Shown here one piece after another: positions 1 through 6,111 of a stretch of 6,111 bases of DNA. The DNA is from Gemmatimonadota bacterium (GTDB taxonomy: Bacteria > Gemmatimonadota > Gemmatimonadetes > Longimicrobiales > Gaopeijiaceae): NCBI GenBank assembly GCA_030618065.1, contig JAUXEE010000139.1, positions 1 to 6,111 on the forward strand, written 5' to 3'. The position numbers and the translations under genes are program-made. Below the pieces are notes generated by a model. That model did no database searches and was not told the origin of the DNA. It was given only the letters and a program-made list of their open reading frames with translations. Numbering within the stretch: the first letter of the stretch is position 1; every line of letters starts with the position of its first letter.

Positions 1-6
1 AGCTCC

Positions 7-2259
7 ATGATCCTGGAAGGCGCCGTGGCAGGAACCACCCCCCATCCCGATCAGGTGCGAGGACACGGCTTCGGAACGAGCCCGGTGTTCCTCGCCAGCA
101 TCAGCACCATCCTGGGCGCCGTCATGTTCCTCCGCTTCGGCTATGCGGTGGGGCATGCGGGTCTGATGGGAGCCCTTCTCATTATCCTCCTTGGCCACAT
201 GATCACGGTGCCTACGGCCCTGGCTATCGCCGAGATCGCCACCAATCGCAAGGTGGAAGGGGGTGGGGAGTACTTCATCATTTCCCGCTCTTTCGGCACC
301 ACCATCGGGGGAGCCATCGGGATTTCCCTCTACCTTTCCCAGGCCATTTCCGTGGCCTTCTACATGATCGCCTTCGCCGAGGCCTTCTCCCCGCTGGGAC
401 AGTGGTTCCAGGAGGCTACCGGCATGGGGTGGGACCCTCGAATGATATCTCTGCCGGCCGTCATAGGGTTGGCGGCGTTGGTGGTATCCCGGGGCGCCAA
501 CCTGGGGGTCCGGGCTCTGTGGGTCGTGGTGGGGATCCTCGTCATCTCCCTCCTCTTCTTCTTCCTCGGATCTTCGGTAGAGGGCAGTGCCCTGGAGTCG
601 GTAAGCCTTTTCAGCGGTCTGGAAGACCCCGATGCCTTCTTTCTGGTTTTTGCCATCGTATTCCCGGCTTTCACGGGTATGACTGCCGGGGTGGGGCTCT
701 CAGGGGATCTGGCCAACCCTCGCCGCTCCATTCCCCTCGGGGTCCTGTCGGCCACCGGCATCGGAATGGTCGTCTACGTGGCCGTTGTGGTGAAAATGGC
801 CCTCTCGGCGTCGCCGGAGCTCCTCGCCTCGGACCAGCTGGTTATGTCGAGAATCGCCCTTTGGGGACCCATCATCCCCATTGGCCTGGCGGCTGCGACT
901 CTTTCCTCGGCCATCGGCTCCATCCTGGTCGCTCCTCGGACCCTCCAAGCCTTGGGTGGCGACGGTCTCTTTCCCGTGAAGGGTGTCAATCCTGTTCTGG
1001 CGGAGGGCAGAGGGCAGAGAAACGAGCCCAGAAACGCGACGCTGGTGACGGCGGTCATCGCCATCGTCACCGTAGCCTTCGGGAACGTGGACATGGTGGC
1101 CCGGATCGTCTCCATGTTCTTCATGGTGACCTACGGCGCTCTCTGCGCCATTTCTTTCCTGGAACACTTCGCGGCCCGGCCCTCCTACCGGCCAAGCTTC
1201 CGGTCCAAATGGTATCTGAGTTTCTGGGGAGCGATCCTCTGTCTCCTTCTGATGTTTCAGATGGACCCGGTATATGCGGTCATCTCCATCGTCCTCATGG
1301 CCCTTCTCTATAGAGGAATCAGGGCCACTCGGAAGGATGAGGTGGATGATCTCTCGGCCATCCTCCACGGGGTGATGACCCAGTTGACCCGGTACCTGCA
1401 GATCCGGTTGCAGAAGACTCCCCCTCGGGATTGGCGCCCGAGCGTCATCATGATTACGCCCCGGACCTTCGACCGGTTCTCCCCCCAAACCATGCTCTCC
1501 TGGCTTTGCCATCGGTATGGGTTTGGCACCTACCTGCATTTCATCAAAGGAATGCTGACCAGAGACACCTTCCTGGAGGGCCAGGACGTGCAGGACCGCC
1601 TCATCGACGGTATCGAAGAGACGGACTCGGCCATCTACGTGGACACCATCATCAGTCCTTCCATGGCCTCGGCTCTGGCCCAGAGTCTACAGGTGCCGGG
1701 GGTCTCGGGGATGGAGAACAACACCATTCTCTTCGAGTTCTCCGTCCACGATCCCCCGGAAGTGTTGGAGGAGGTCATGGGTGGATGTCTCTTGGCCTCG
1801 GCTCCTCGAATGAACAGGCTGGTTCTGCGCCACTCGGATCACTTCTTCGGGAACCGGAAGAACATCCACCTTTGGCTCACCTGGAATGACTATCGGAATG
1901 CCAACCTGATGATTCTCCTTTCCTACATTCTCCTGGGCCATCCGGACTGGAAGGGGGCGGAGATTCACATCTTCGCGGCGTTCCCGCATCAGGAAGTGGA
2001 GGAGCAGACGGAGCGGCTGAACAAGATGATCTCGGAAGGTCGGCTTCCCATCGCCTCCAAGAACCTCCAGATCATTCCCACTGACGACCGAGTGGACTTC
2101 GCCGCCCTGGTGGAAAGGCGCTCCTACGGGGCGGATCTGGTCATTCTCGGCTTCACCGAGGCCAGATTGCGGGAGAAGGGAAAGGATCTCCTTCTCCGAC
2201 ACCCGGTCCTTCAAGACGTACTCTTCGTGTCAGCCGAGGAGACCATCTTCATCGAATAG
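7..2259 (+). CDS. SLC12-type cation-chloride cotransporter (APC superfamily)
   Basis: Predicted inner-membrane carrier that moves chloride together with K+ and/or Na+. About 12 hydrophobic segments lie between residues 26 and 436 (APC/LeuT fold), followed by a soluble domain at about 440-750. Family hallmarks seen are GAVMFLRFGYAVGHAG in TM1 (37-52), EIATN and GGGEY after TM2 (76-89), AFYMIAFAE in TM3, FPAFTGMTAG then SGDLANPRRSIP in TM6 and its exit (219-243), and ATLSSAIGS in TM8 (297-305). These resemble animal NKCC proteins more than amino-acid permeases. The C-terminal part resembles the SLC12 cytosolic domain (PSVIMIT near 478; HLWLTWNDYR near 621-630; last residues IFIE). Only about 25 residues precede TM1, so the phosphoregulated N-terminal tail of animal proteins is absent. 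The frame is open to position 1, so the ATG at 7 may not be the true start and no RBS is visible. Family is confident; the ions carried are inferred. Confidence 0.9.
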   Translation: MILEGAVAGTTPHPDQVRGHGFGTSPVFLASISTILGAVMFLRFGYAVGHAGLMGALLIILLGHMITVPTALAIAEIATNRKVEGGGEYFIISRSFGTTIGGAIGISLYLSQAISVAFYMIAFAEAFSPLGQWFQEATGMGWDPRMISLPAVIGLAALVVSRGANLGVRALWVVVGILVISLLFFFLGSSVEGSALESVSLFSGLEDPDAFFLVFAIVFPAFTGMTAGVGLSGDLANPRRSIPLGVLSATGIGMVVYVAVVVKMALSASPELLASDQLVMSRIALWGPIIPIGLAAATLSSAIGSILVAPRTLQALGGDGLFPVKGVNPVLAEGRGQRNEPRNATLVTAVIAIVTVAFGNVDMVARIVSMFFMVTYGALCAISFLEHFAARPSYRPSFRSKWYLSFWGAILCLLLMFQMDPVYAVISIVLMALLYRGIRATRKDEVDDLSAILHGVMTQLTRYLQIRLQKTPPRDWRPSVIMITPRTFDRFSPQTMLSWLCHRYGFGTYLHFIKGMLTRDTFLEGQDVQDRLIDGIEETDSAIYVDTIISPSMASALAQSLQVPGVSGMENNTILFEFSVHDPPEVLEEVMGGCLLASAPRMNRLVLRHSDHFFGNRKNIHLWLTWNDYRNANLMILLSYILLGHPDWKGAEIHIFAAFPHQEVEEQTERLNKMISEGRLPIASKNLQIIPTDDRVDFAALVERRSYGADLVILGFTEARLREKGKDLLLRHPVLQDVLFVSAEETIFIE

Positions 2260-2261
2260 AG

Positions 2262-2286
2262 GGGCGGCAGCCCGCTTCTGGCGCCC
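2262..2286. terminator. GC-rich hairpin between convergent genes, possible terminator
   Basis: Bases 2262-2266 (GGGCG) pair with 2282-2286 (CGCCC). After a G/G mismatch, 2268-2270 (CAG) pairs with 2278-2280 (CTG), leaving a 7-base loop. The hairpin sits 3 bp after the transporter stop and 20 bp past the stop of the opposing gene, where a shared terminator would be useful. There is no T-run on either side, so it is not a classic intrinsic terminator. GC-rich DNA forms such stems by chance, hence the low confidence. Confidence 0.3.
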
Positions 2287-2306
2287 GGCCTCCCCCGGTC
2301 AGGCTT

Positions 2307-2879
2307 CTATCGCCCGGCTCCCCCTGTGACGTACCGCTGAGGGATGGGGAGATCGGGTCGTTCCGAAGTCCAGTAGATGGTCACCACCCACCACCGGCTC
2401 CCGTCGTGAAAGAGCTGGAAGGAGTTGATTCCTCGGGCAAAGGGCTCCGGGTCGTCGAGGGTTCGTTTGGACTGGTAGGCGCTGAACAAGTGCACCACGG
2501 GTCCGAACTCTTCCTGGGTTCGGCCGATCTCCTCCTCGAAAAAACCCGTTTCTTCCAGGAACGGACCGGAGCTCTGGACATACTCTTCGGGGGTCATGGC
2601 CCGATACCGGACGCCTCCATCCGGGTTCTGACTCGCGGCGATCAGTCGAGCCTCGGGAATGAAGAGGGACCGCCACCGATCCCAATCCCGGGCCTGTCCC
2701 GCGGGTCCGGAGATGACGTCGTAGACTGCTGCCATGATGGCGTCCACCGACTCCACGTCGGCGGGGTCCGCTTTTGGAGAAGTAGCTCCCTCGACCTGTG
2801 CCCCTGCCGAGGCCGGAACCCCGGCCAGGCCAAAGAGGAGGAGAGTGGCGAGGGTTCGCGGGATGGTTCCTGGTCTCAT
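2307..2879 (-). CDS. Secreted SnoaL/NTF2-like family protein of unknown function
   Basis: A 190-residue protein. Residues 1-27 form a signal peptide: Arg near the N-terminus, a hydrophobic stretch TLATLLLFGLAG (9-20), and AxA-type cleavage sites ending at Ala25 or Ala27. The mature part reads like a SnoaL/NTF2-like (DUF4440-type) alpha+beta cone fold. It has an N-terminal helix (SVDAIMAAVYDVISG, 44-58), then RDWDRWRSLFIPEARLI (64-80), a PEEY helix (97-100), and C-terminal strands with RGINSFQLFHDG then RWWVVTIYW (139-160). The pattern of a work-up region followed by 'f..dG.rWwv..iyw' is typical of these small proteins. The ATG at 2879 is chosen because it gives the signal peptide and has GGAAG (2889-2885) 5 nt upstream; the frame stays open far upstream, antisense to mutS, but that part looks non-coding. 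It is probably periplasmic. No catalytic residues can be assigned, and a ligand-binding or enzymatic role is unproven. Confidence 0.8.
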   Translation of the reverse strand: MRPGTIPRTLATLLLFGLAGVPASAGAQVEGATSPKADPADVESVDAIMAAVYDVISGPAGQARDWDRWRSLFIPEARLIAASQNPDGGVRYRAMTPEEYVQSSGPFLEETGFFEEEIGRTQEEFGPVVHLFSAYQSKRTLDDPEPFARGINSFQLFHDGSRWWVVTIYWTSERPDLPIPQRYVTGGAGR

Positions 2880-2914
2880 GAGTACTTCCGGGATCGAAGA
2901 AATAGGCTTGCTGC

Positions 2915-2920
2915 ATTGTA
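2915..2920 (-). promoter_or_regulatory. Possible -10 element for the secreted NTF2-like gene
   Basis: On the minus strand bases 2920-2915 read TACAAT, five of six matching TATAAT. This would place the transcript start near 2908, giving a leader of about 29 nt that contains the GGAAG ribosome site. No good -35 is found 16-18 bp upstream (the minus strand reads GTGCCG at 2943-2938), so the call rests on the -10 and its position. Confidence 0.35.
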
Positions 2921-2932
2921 CAGGAAGGCCTT

Positions 2933-2948
2933 CACCTCGGCACCTCGG
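2933..2948. repeat. Perfect 8-bp tandem repeat in the divergent promoter region
   Basis: CACCTCGG occurs twice back to back (2933-2940 and 2941-2948). The pair lies between the candidate -10 of the leftward gene and the candidate -35 of mutS. It could be a direct-repeat operator or simple slippage; the sequence alone cannot decide. Confidence 0.5.
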
Positions 2949-2977
2949 TTGATCCTGGTTCGGGGCGCCGGTATCGT
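2949..2977 (+). promoter_or_regulatory. Candidate sigma-70-like promoter for mutS
   Basis: TTGATC (2949-2954) and TATCGT (2972-2977) are separated by exactly 17 bp, and each matches four of six consensus bases. Transcription would start near 2984-2985, which is the mutS ATG itself, implying a leaderless mRNA. This fits the lack of a Shine-Dalgarno sequence just before 2985. The hexamers are imperfect, and the organism's sigma-factor preference is unknown. Confidence 0.35.
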
Positions 2978-2984
2978 TGTCACA

Positions 2985-5606
2985 ATGATTGAAGACACCC
3001 CTCTCATGCAGCAGTGGCGGGAAGTGAAATCCCGTCACCGCGATGCCCTGGTCTTTTTCCGGGTAGGAGATTTCTACGAGCTCTTCTTCGGGGATGCGGA
3101 GGAGGGGTCCCGTCTCCTCGGCCTGACCCTCACCTCCCGAAACAATGGCGCCGCTGCCCGGGTGCCCCTGGCGGGGATCCCGGTGAAAGCCCTGGATGAG
3201 TACCTGGCCCGGCTGGTGAAGCAGGGCCGCCGAGTGGCGATTTGCGAACAGGTCGAAGACCCGGCTCTGGCCAAGGGGATCGTAAAGCGGGAGGTGGTGG
3301 AGACCATCACTCCGGGGACCATCGTCGAGGAGAGCCTTCTCCAGGCCAAGCGAAACAACCACTTGGTCTCCCTGGCGAAGGGAGGGGAGGGTCGGTGGGG
3401 GATGGCGTCCATGGATCTCTCCACAGGGGAGGTGGAGGCACAGGGTGTAGATCCCTCGGAGGTGGAGTCCGAGTTGGGGCGGTTGGAGCCCTCCGAGCTC
3501 CTGGTGGCCCGAAGCGTCGCCGAGGAGCTCCAGGCCGCCTCCAGCGGAGCTCCTTCCACCTTCCCCTTCACCATTCGGGACGATTGGCTTTTCGACGAGC
3601 AGCTCGCCCGTGAAGAAATGGAGCGAGCCTATAAGGTTCATTCCCTGGAGGGGTTCGGGTTCCAGCCTGATGACGGACCTCTCGTTCAGGCGACCGGTGC
3701 CCTCCTGGCCTACATCCGGGAAATCCGCCCAGGGGGCGCCGAGCATCTTCGGCCGCCCCGGATCCACCGTTCCGGAATGGCCATGCTCCTGGACGACATG
3801 ACCCGGCGGAATCTGGAATTGGTGGAATCCATCCGAACCGGTGAGGGCGGCACCCTCCTGGACGTCCTGGACGACACCGTCACCGCCATGGGTGGAAGGT
3901 TGCTCCGAAAATGGGTCCTTCGACCTCTGATAGAGGCTTCGGAGATCTGGGAGAGGCAGGAGGCCGTAGAAGAACTTCTCACCGATGGAGCCTTACGCAG
4001 GGAACTCCGGGAGGCGTTTCGGGGCATCTTCGACCTGGAACGGCTGGCCGGGAAGGTGGGGACCGGGAGAGTCGGCCCCAGGGACCTTCTGGGATTGGCT
4101 CGATCTCTAGCCCACCTGCCGGCGCTCCAGGAGGTGGGGGCCGGCGCCACATCTCAGCTTCTTTCCTCCCTGACCGGAGAAATGGACGTCCTGGCCGACC
4201 TCCGGGAGCTTCTGGAGGCCAGCATCTCCCAGGAAACCCCACCCACCCTCCAGGACGGGGGTGTGATTCGGGAGGGCTACGACCCAGAGCTGGACGAGCT
4301 CCGGACCGTCCGGGACGGCGCGCGAGACTTCATTGCCAGCCTTCAGGCCCGGGAGCGGGAAAGGACCGGTATCGCGTCTCTCAAGGTGGGATTCAACAAG
4401 GTCTTCGGATACTATCTGGAAATCACCAGGGCGAAGCTGGAGAGGGTGCCGGAGGAGTACGTTCGGAAGCAGACCCTGGCCAACGCCGAGCGTTTCTTCA
4501 CTCCGGAGCTGAAGGAGTGGGAGGAGAAGGTCTTCGGGGCCGAGGACCGGATCCAGAGCCTTGAAACGGAGATCTTCGGGCGAGTTCGTGGAGAGGTGGC
4601 TTTGGAGGTCCGTCGCATCCAGGACACGGCGGGGCGCCTGGCAAAGCTGGACGTTCTGGCTACCTTGGCCGAGGTGGCCCGAGACCGTGGCTACGCTCGA
4701 CCCGAAGTGCACACCGGGTTCGAGGTGGATATCCGGGAGGGCCGCCACCCCGTGGTGGAGACCATGATGCCGGCCGAGGAGTTCATTCCGAACGATCTCC
4801 GGCTGGACGAGGAGGGGCGGATCATCATCCTCACCGGTCCCAACATGGCGGGGAAAAGCACGGTCCTGCGGCAAGTCGGCCTCATTCAGCTTCTGGCCCA
4901 GATGGGGGCTTTTGTGCCGGCCTCCTCCGCCCGCCTCCCCATCTGCGATCGGATCTTCACACGGGTGGGCGCTTCGGACTCCCTGGCCCGGGGCCAATCG
5001 ACCTTCATGGTGGAGATGAACGAGACGGCGGCCATCATCCACGGAGCCACGGAGAGGAGCCTCATCCTCCTGGATGAGATCGGTCGGGGAACCTCCACCT
5101 ACGATGGGGTGTCCATCGCATGGGCGGTGACGGAACACATTCACGAATGGGTGGGGGCCAAAACGATCTTCGCTACCCATTACCACGAGCTGACTCAGCT
5201 TGGGGATCTCCTTCCCCAGGTCCGGAATTTGAACGTGGCGGTTCGGGAGGTGGGGGAGGACATCGTCTTCCTCCGACGCCTGGAAGAGGGAGGGGCGGAT
5301 AGGTCCTATGGGATTCAGGTCGCCCGTCTCGCCGGCCTACCGACCGAGCTCCTGAATCGCGCTCGTGAGCTGCTGGTCGAGTTGGAAGGAACTCACTCAG
5401 GGGGAGGCCACGGATTGGGCCGGGGAGGGAAGCACCGGCCGGCGTCGGAGCCACCCCTGGATCAGCTCTCCCTCTTCGCCCCGGAACACCCGGTGGTGTC
5501 TCGATTGAGGGAGTTGGAAGTGGAAGGTCTGACGCCGCTGGAAGCCCTGAATCTCCTGGCGGCCTTGAGAGCCCAGGCCCTTGGCAATGGGAAGGGAGAG
5601 GAATGA
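2985..5606 (+). CDS. mutS: DNA mismatch repair protein MutS
   Basis: An 873-residue MutS1 ATPase that binds mismatches and small loops and starts methyl-independent or MutL-directed repair. The mismatch-recognition motif is F30-Y-E32 within GDFYELF. Connector, core and lever regions fill about 110-560 (LEGFGFQPDD, AMGGRLLRKWV, NKVFGYYLEITRAK). The ATPase has Walker A GPNMAGKST (618-626), the STFMVEM signature (672-678), Walker B LLDEIGRGT (695-703) and the THYHEL switch (731-736). After a Gly-rich linker (about 801-826), QLSLF (827-831) matches a beta-clamp-binding motif. The end (about 835-862, LTPLEALNLLAALR) matches the helical oligomerisation tail. The length is normal for the family. ATG 2985 is chosen because TPLMQQW is the usual MutS N-terminus; the same frame stays open to 2406 but that upstream part is a shadow of the opposite gene. 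No clear RBS precedes the ATG. The gene overlaps the next by 4 bp. Confidence 0.98.
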   Translation: MIEDTPLMQQWREVKSRHRDALVFFRVGDFYELFFGDAEEGSRLLGLTLTSRNNGAAARVPLAGIPVKALDEYLARLVKQGRRVAICEQVEDPALAKGIVKREVVETITPGTIVEESLLQAKRNNHLVSLAKGGEGRWGMASMDLSTGEVEAQGVDPSEVESELGRLEPSELLVARSVAEELQAASSGAPSTFPFTIRDDWLFDEQLAREEMERAYKVHSLEGFGFQPDDGPLVQATGALLAYIREIRPGGAEHLRPPRIHRSGMAMLLDDMTRRNLELVESIRTGEGGTLLDVLDDTVTAMGGRLLRKWVLRPLIEASEIWERQEAVEELLTDGALRRELREAFRGIFDLERLAGKVGTGRVGPRDLLGLARSLAHLPALQEVGAGATSQLLSSLTGEMDVLADLRELLEASISQETPPTLQDGGVIREGYDPELDELRTVRDGARDFIASLQARERERTGIASLKVGFNKVFGYYLEITRAKLERVPEEYVRKQTLANAERFFTPELKEWEEKVFGAEDRIQSLETEIFGRVRGEVALEVRRIQDTAGRLAKLDVLATLAEVARDRGYARPEVHTGFEVDIREGRHPVVETMMPAEEFIPNDLRLDEEGRIIILTGPNMAGKSTVLRQVGLIQLLAQMGAFVPASSARLPICDRIFTRVGASDSLARGQSTFMVEMNETAAIIHGATERSLILLDEIGRGTSTYDGVSIAWAVTEHIHEWVGAKTIFATHYHELTQLGDLLPQVRNLNVAVREVGEDIVFLRRLEEGGADRSYGIQVARLAGLPTELLNRARELLVELEGTHSGGGHGLGRGGKHRPASEPPLDQLSLFAPEHPVVSRLRELEVEGLTPLEALNLLAALRAQALGNGKGEE

Positions 5607-5986
5607 TCGATACGGAATCAGGACAGGGTTTATCTCGAGTCGCGCTACATCTATCCGGGGTCCTTCTCCTTTCCCTTCTTCTCATGGGCTGCGGGGAAAG
5701 GGGGGAAGTGGAAGATCCCACTCCGCTCTACGGTGAGATCCCCATCGAGTATCCCCTCGACCTCTGGGATGCCGATGTGGAAGGCCAGACCCTGCTCCGA
5801 GTCCTGGTCACGGAGGGGGGAGGAGTGGATAGCGTTGAGGTACTCGAGGCCAGCGGTTACCCGGCCTTCGATTCCGCCGCTGTCCGGGGCGTTCTTCAGC
5901 TTCGGTACAGCCCTGCCCGCCGGGGTGGGAAGCGGATCTCCGTCTGGGCCAAAGTCCCGGTCCATTTCACCAAGGGGGACTCTTAG
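5603..5986 (+). CDS. Predicted lipoprotein with TonB C-terminal-like domain
   Basis: A 127-residue protein. Residues 1-30 look like a lipoprotein signal: Arg12, a hydrophobic core (VLLLSLLL, 20-27) and a lipobox ending LMG-Cys30. After about 15 polar residues comes a TonB_C-like domain (about 46-122). The family pattern is clear: 'G..lLrVlVtegG.VdSVeVleaSGYpaFDsAAvrgv', then RYSPARRGGKRISVWAKVPVHF (100s-122). TonB C-terminal domains touch TonB-dependent receptors or related envelope partners, but real TonB has an N-terminal membrane anchor and a long Pro-rich spacer, both missing here. It may be an envelope accessory protein rather than an energy transducer. The start ATG overlaps the mutS stop (ATGA), with GGGAG about 4 nt upstream, so translation is probably coupled to mutS. 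The partner is unknown. Confidence 0.85.
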   Translation: MIDTESGQGLSRVALHLSGVLLLSLLLMGCGERGEVEDPTPLYGEIPIEYPLDLWDADVEGQTLLRVLVTEGGGVDSVEVLEASGYPAFDSAAVRGVLQLRYSPARRGGKRISVWAKVPVHFTKGDS

Positions 5987-6030
5987 CCTGCTCGCCACCA
6001 AGGGGGGCCCTTAGCCTGCTCACCACAAAG
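5968..6030. repeat. 28-bp tandem repeat (2.2 copies) across the stop codon
   Basis: Copy 1 (5968-5995) and copy 2 (5996-6023) match at 25 of 28 positions, differing at unit positions 12, 14 and 27. A partial third copy (6024-6030) matches CACCAAG at six of seven. Copy 1 holds the TAG stop (5984-5986) of the TonB-like gene, and copy 2 repeats it at 6012-6014. The period is not a multiple of three, so the second copy adds no in-frame protein. It looks like a local duplication in the gap before ddl. Confidence 0.85.
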
Positions 6031-6044
6031 AGAGAGGGAGCACT

Positions 6045-6111
6045 TTGAAGATCGCTGTCCTTATGGGAGGGATCTCCGAGGAGAGAGAGGTCTCCTTGGC
6101 TTCGGGGGTTC
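6045..6111 (+). CDS. ddl: D-alanine--D-alanine ligase, N-terminal fragment
   Basis: Only the first 22 codons are in the window; the gene continues past the right edge. The peptide KIAVLMGGISEEREVSLASG matches the glycine-rich N-terminal motif of Ddl enzymes (KxAVLxGGxSxEREVSLxSG). Ddl is an ATP-grasp enzyme that joins two D-alanines in the cytoplasm for peptidoglycan precursor synthesis. The start is TTG at 6045: the only ATG nearby (6063) would delete the conserved KIAVL strand. A good ribosome site (GGGAG at 6036-6040) lies 4 nt upstream. It is 58 bp after the TonB-like gene on the same strand and is probably in the same operon. It resembles Ddl of the DdlB type, but too little is visible to say which subtype. 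Confidence 0.9.
   Translation, partial: MKIAVLMGGISEEREVSLASGV

Noticed and set aside
402..1539. Long open frames on both strands inside the transporter gene
   Set aside because: The 303- and 279-residue products are low-complexity shadows; the 750-residue frame has all the membrane segments and family motifs.
2299..2916. Alternative minus-strand frame of 205 residues
   Set aside because: Arg/Gly/Pro-rich shadow of the signal-peptide protein, with no recognisable domain.
2406..2984. Upstream in-frame extension of mutS giving a 1066-residue protein
   Set aside because: This stretch is antisense to the secreted-protein gene and its translation has no MutS similarity. The normal MutS N-terminus begins at 2985.
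2880..3767. N-terminal extension of the leftward gene to 486 residues, antisense to mutS
   Set aside because: It reads opposite a well-conserved mutS and has shadow-like composition. The signal peptide and RBS place the start at 2879.
4107..5186. 359-residue minus-strand open frame inside mutS
   Set aside because: His/Gly/Asp-rich antisense translation typical of high-GC coding DNA. mutS itself is intact on the other strand.
5733..6014. 93-residue frame overlapping the TonB-like gene
   Set aside because: It lacks family features and ends at the duplicated TAG by chance; the 127-residue frame carries the lipobox and TonB_C pattern.
1..6111. A novel multi-gene system, CRISPR array, mobile element or defence cassette
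   Set aside because: No arrays, transposase, terminal inverted repeats, tRNA-linked att sites or effector-like proteins were found. The genes are known families.

Overview
The window looks like chromosomal DNA from a high-GC, Gram-negative-type bacterium. The evidence is strong G/C use at third codon positions, a signal-peptide protein, a lipoprotein with a TonB-type C-terminal domain, and a standard MutS. The wording of the MutS N-terminus, the short secreted NTF2-like protein and the gene order recall Gemmatimonadota. That placement is an impression from memory, not a search result.

Layout. 7-2259 (+) encodes a 750-residue cation-chloride cotransporter of the SLC12 type, possibly cut by the left window edge. 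After a 47-bp convergent gap holding a GC-rich hairpin, 2307-2879 (-) encodes a 190-residue secreted SnoaL/NTF2-like protein. A 105-bp divergent promoter region (2880-2984) separates it from mutS at 2985-5606 (+), which is complete and has all the expected motifs. mutS overlaps by 4 bp (ATGA) a small gene at 5603-5986 (+) for a predicted lipoprotein with a TonB_C-like domain. A 28-bp near-perfect tandem repeat covers the stop codon of that gene. A ddl (D-alanine--D-alanine ligase) gene then begins at a TTG codon at 6045 and runs off the right edge.

How the genes work together. mutS, the TonB-like lipoprotein gene and ddl lie head to tail and are probably co-transcribed. Their roles (mismatch repair, envelope, peptidoglycan precursor synthesis) form no obvious pathway, so this looks like a housekeeping neighbourhood. 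The transporter and the secreted protein are separate units. I see no mobile element, CRISPR array, tRNA, rRNA, toxin-antitoxin or defence cassette, and nothing that supports a new multi-gene system. The points most worth a second look are the ion-site residues of the bacterial NKCC-like transporter, the possibly leaderless mutS transcript, the lipoprotein form of a TonB domain, and the duplicated stop-codon segment.
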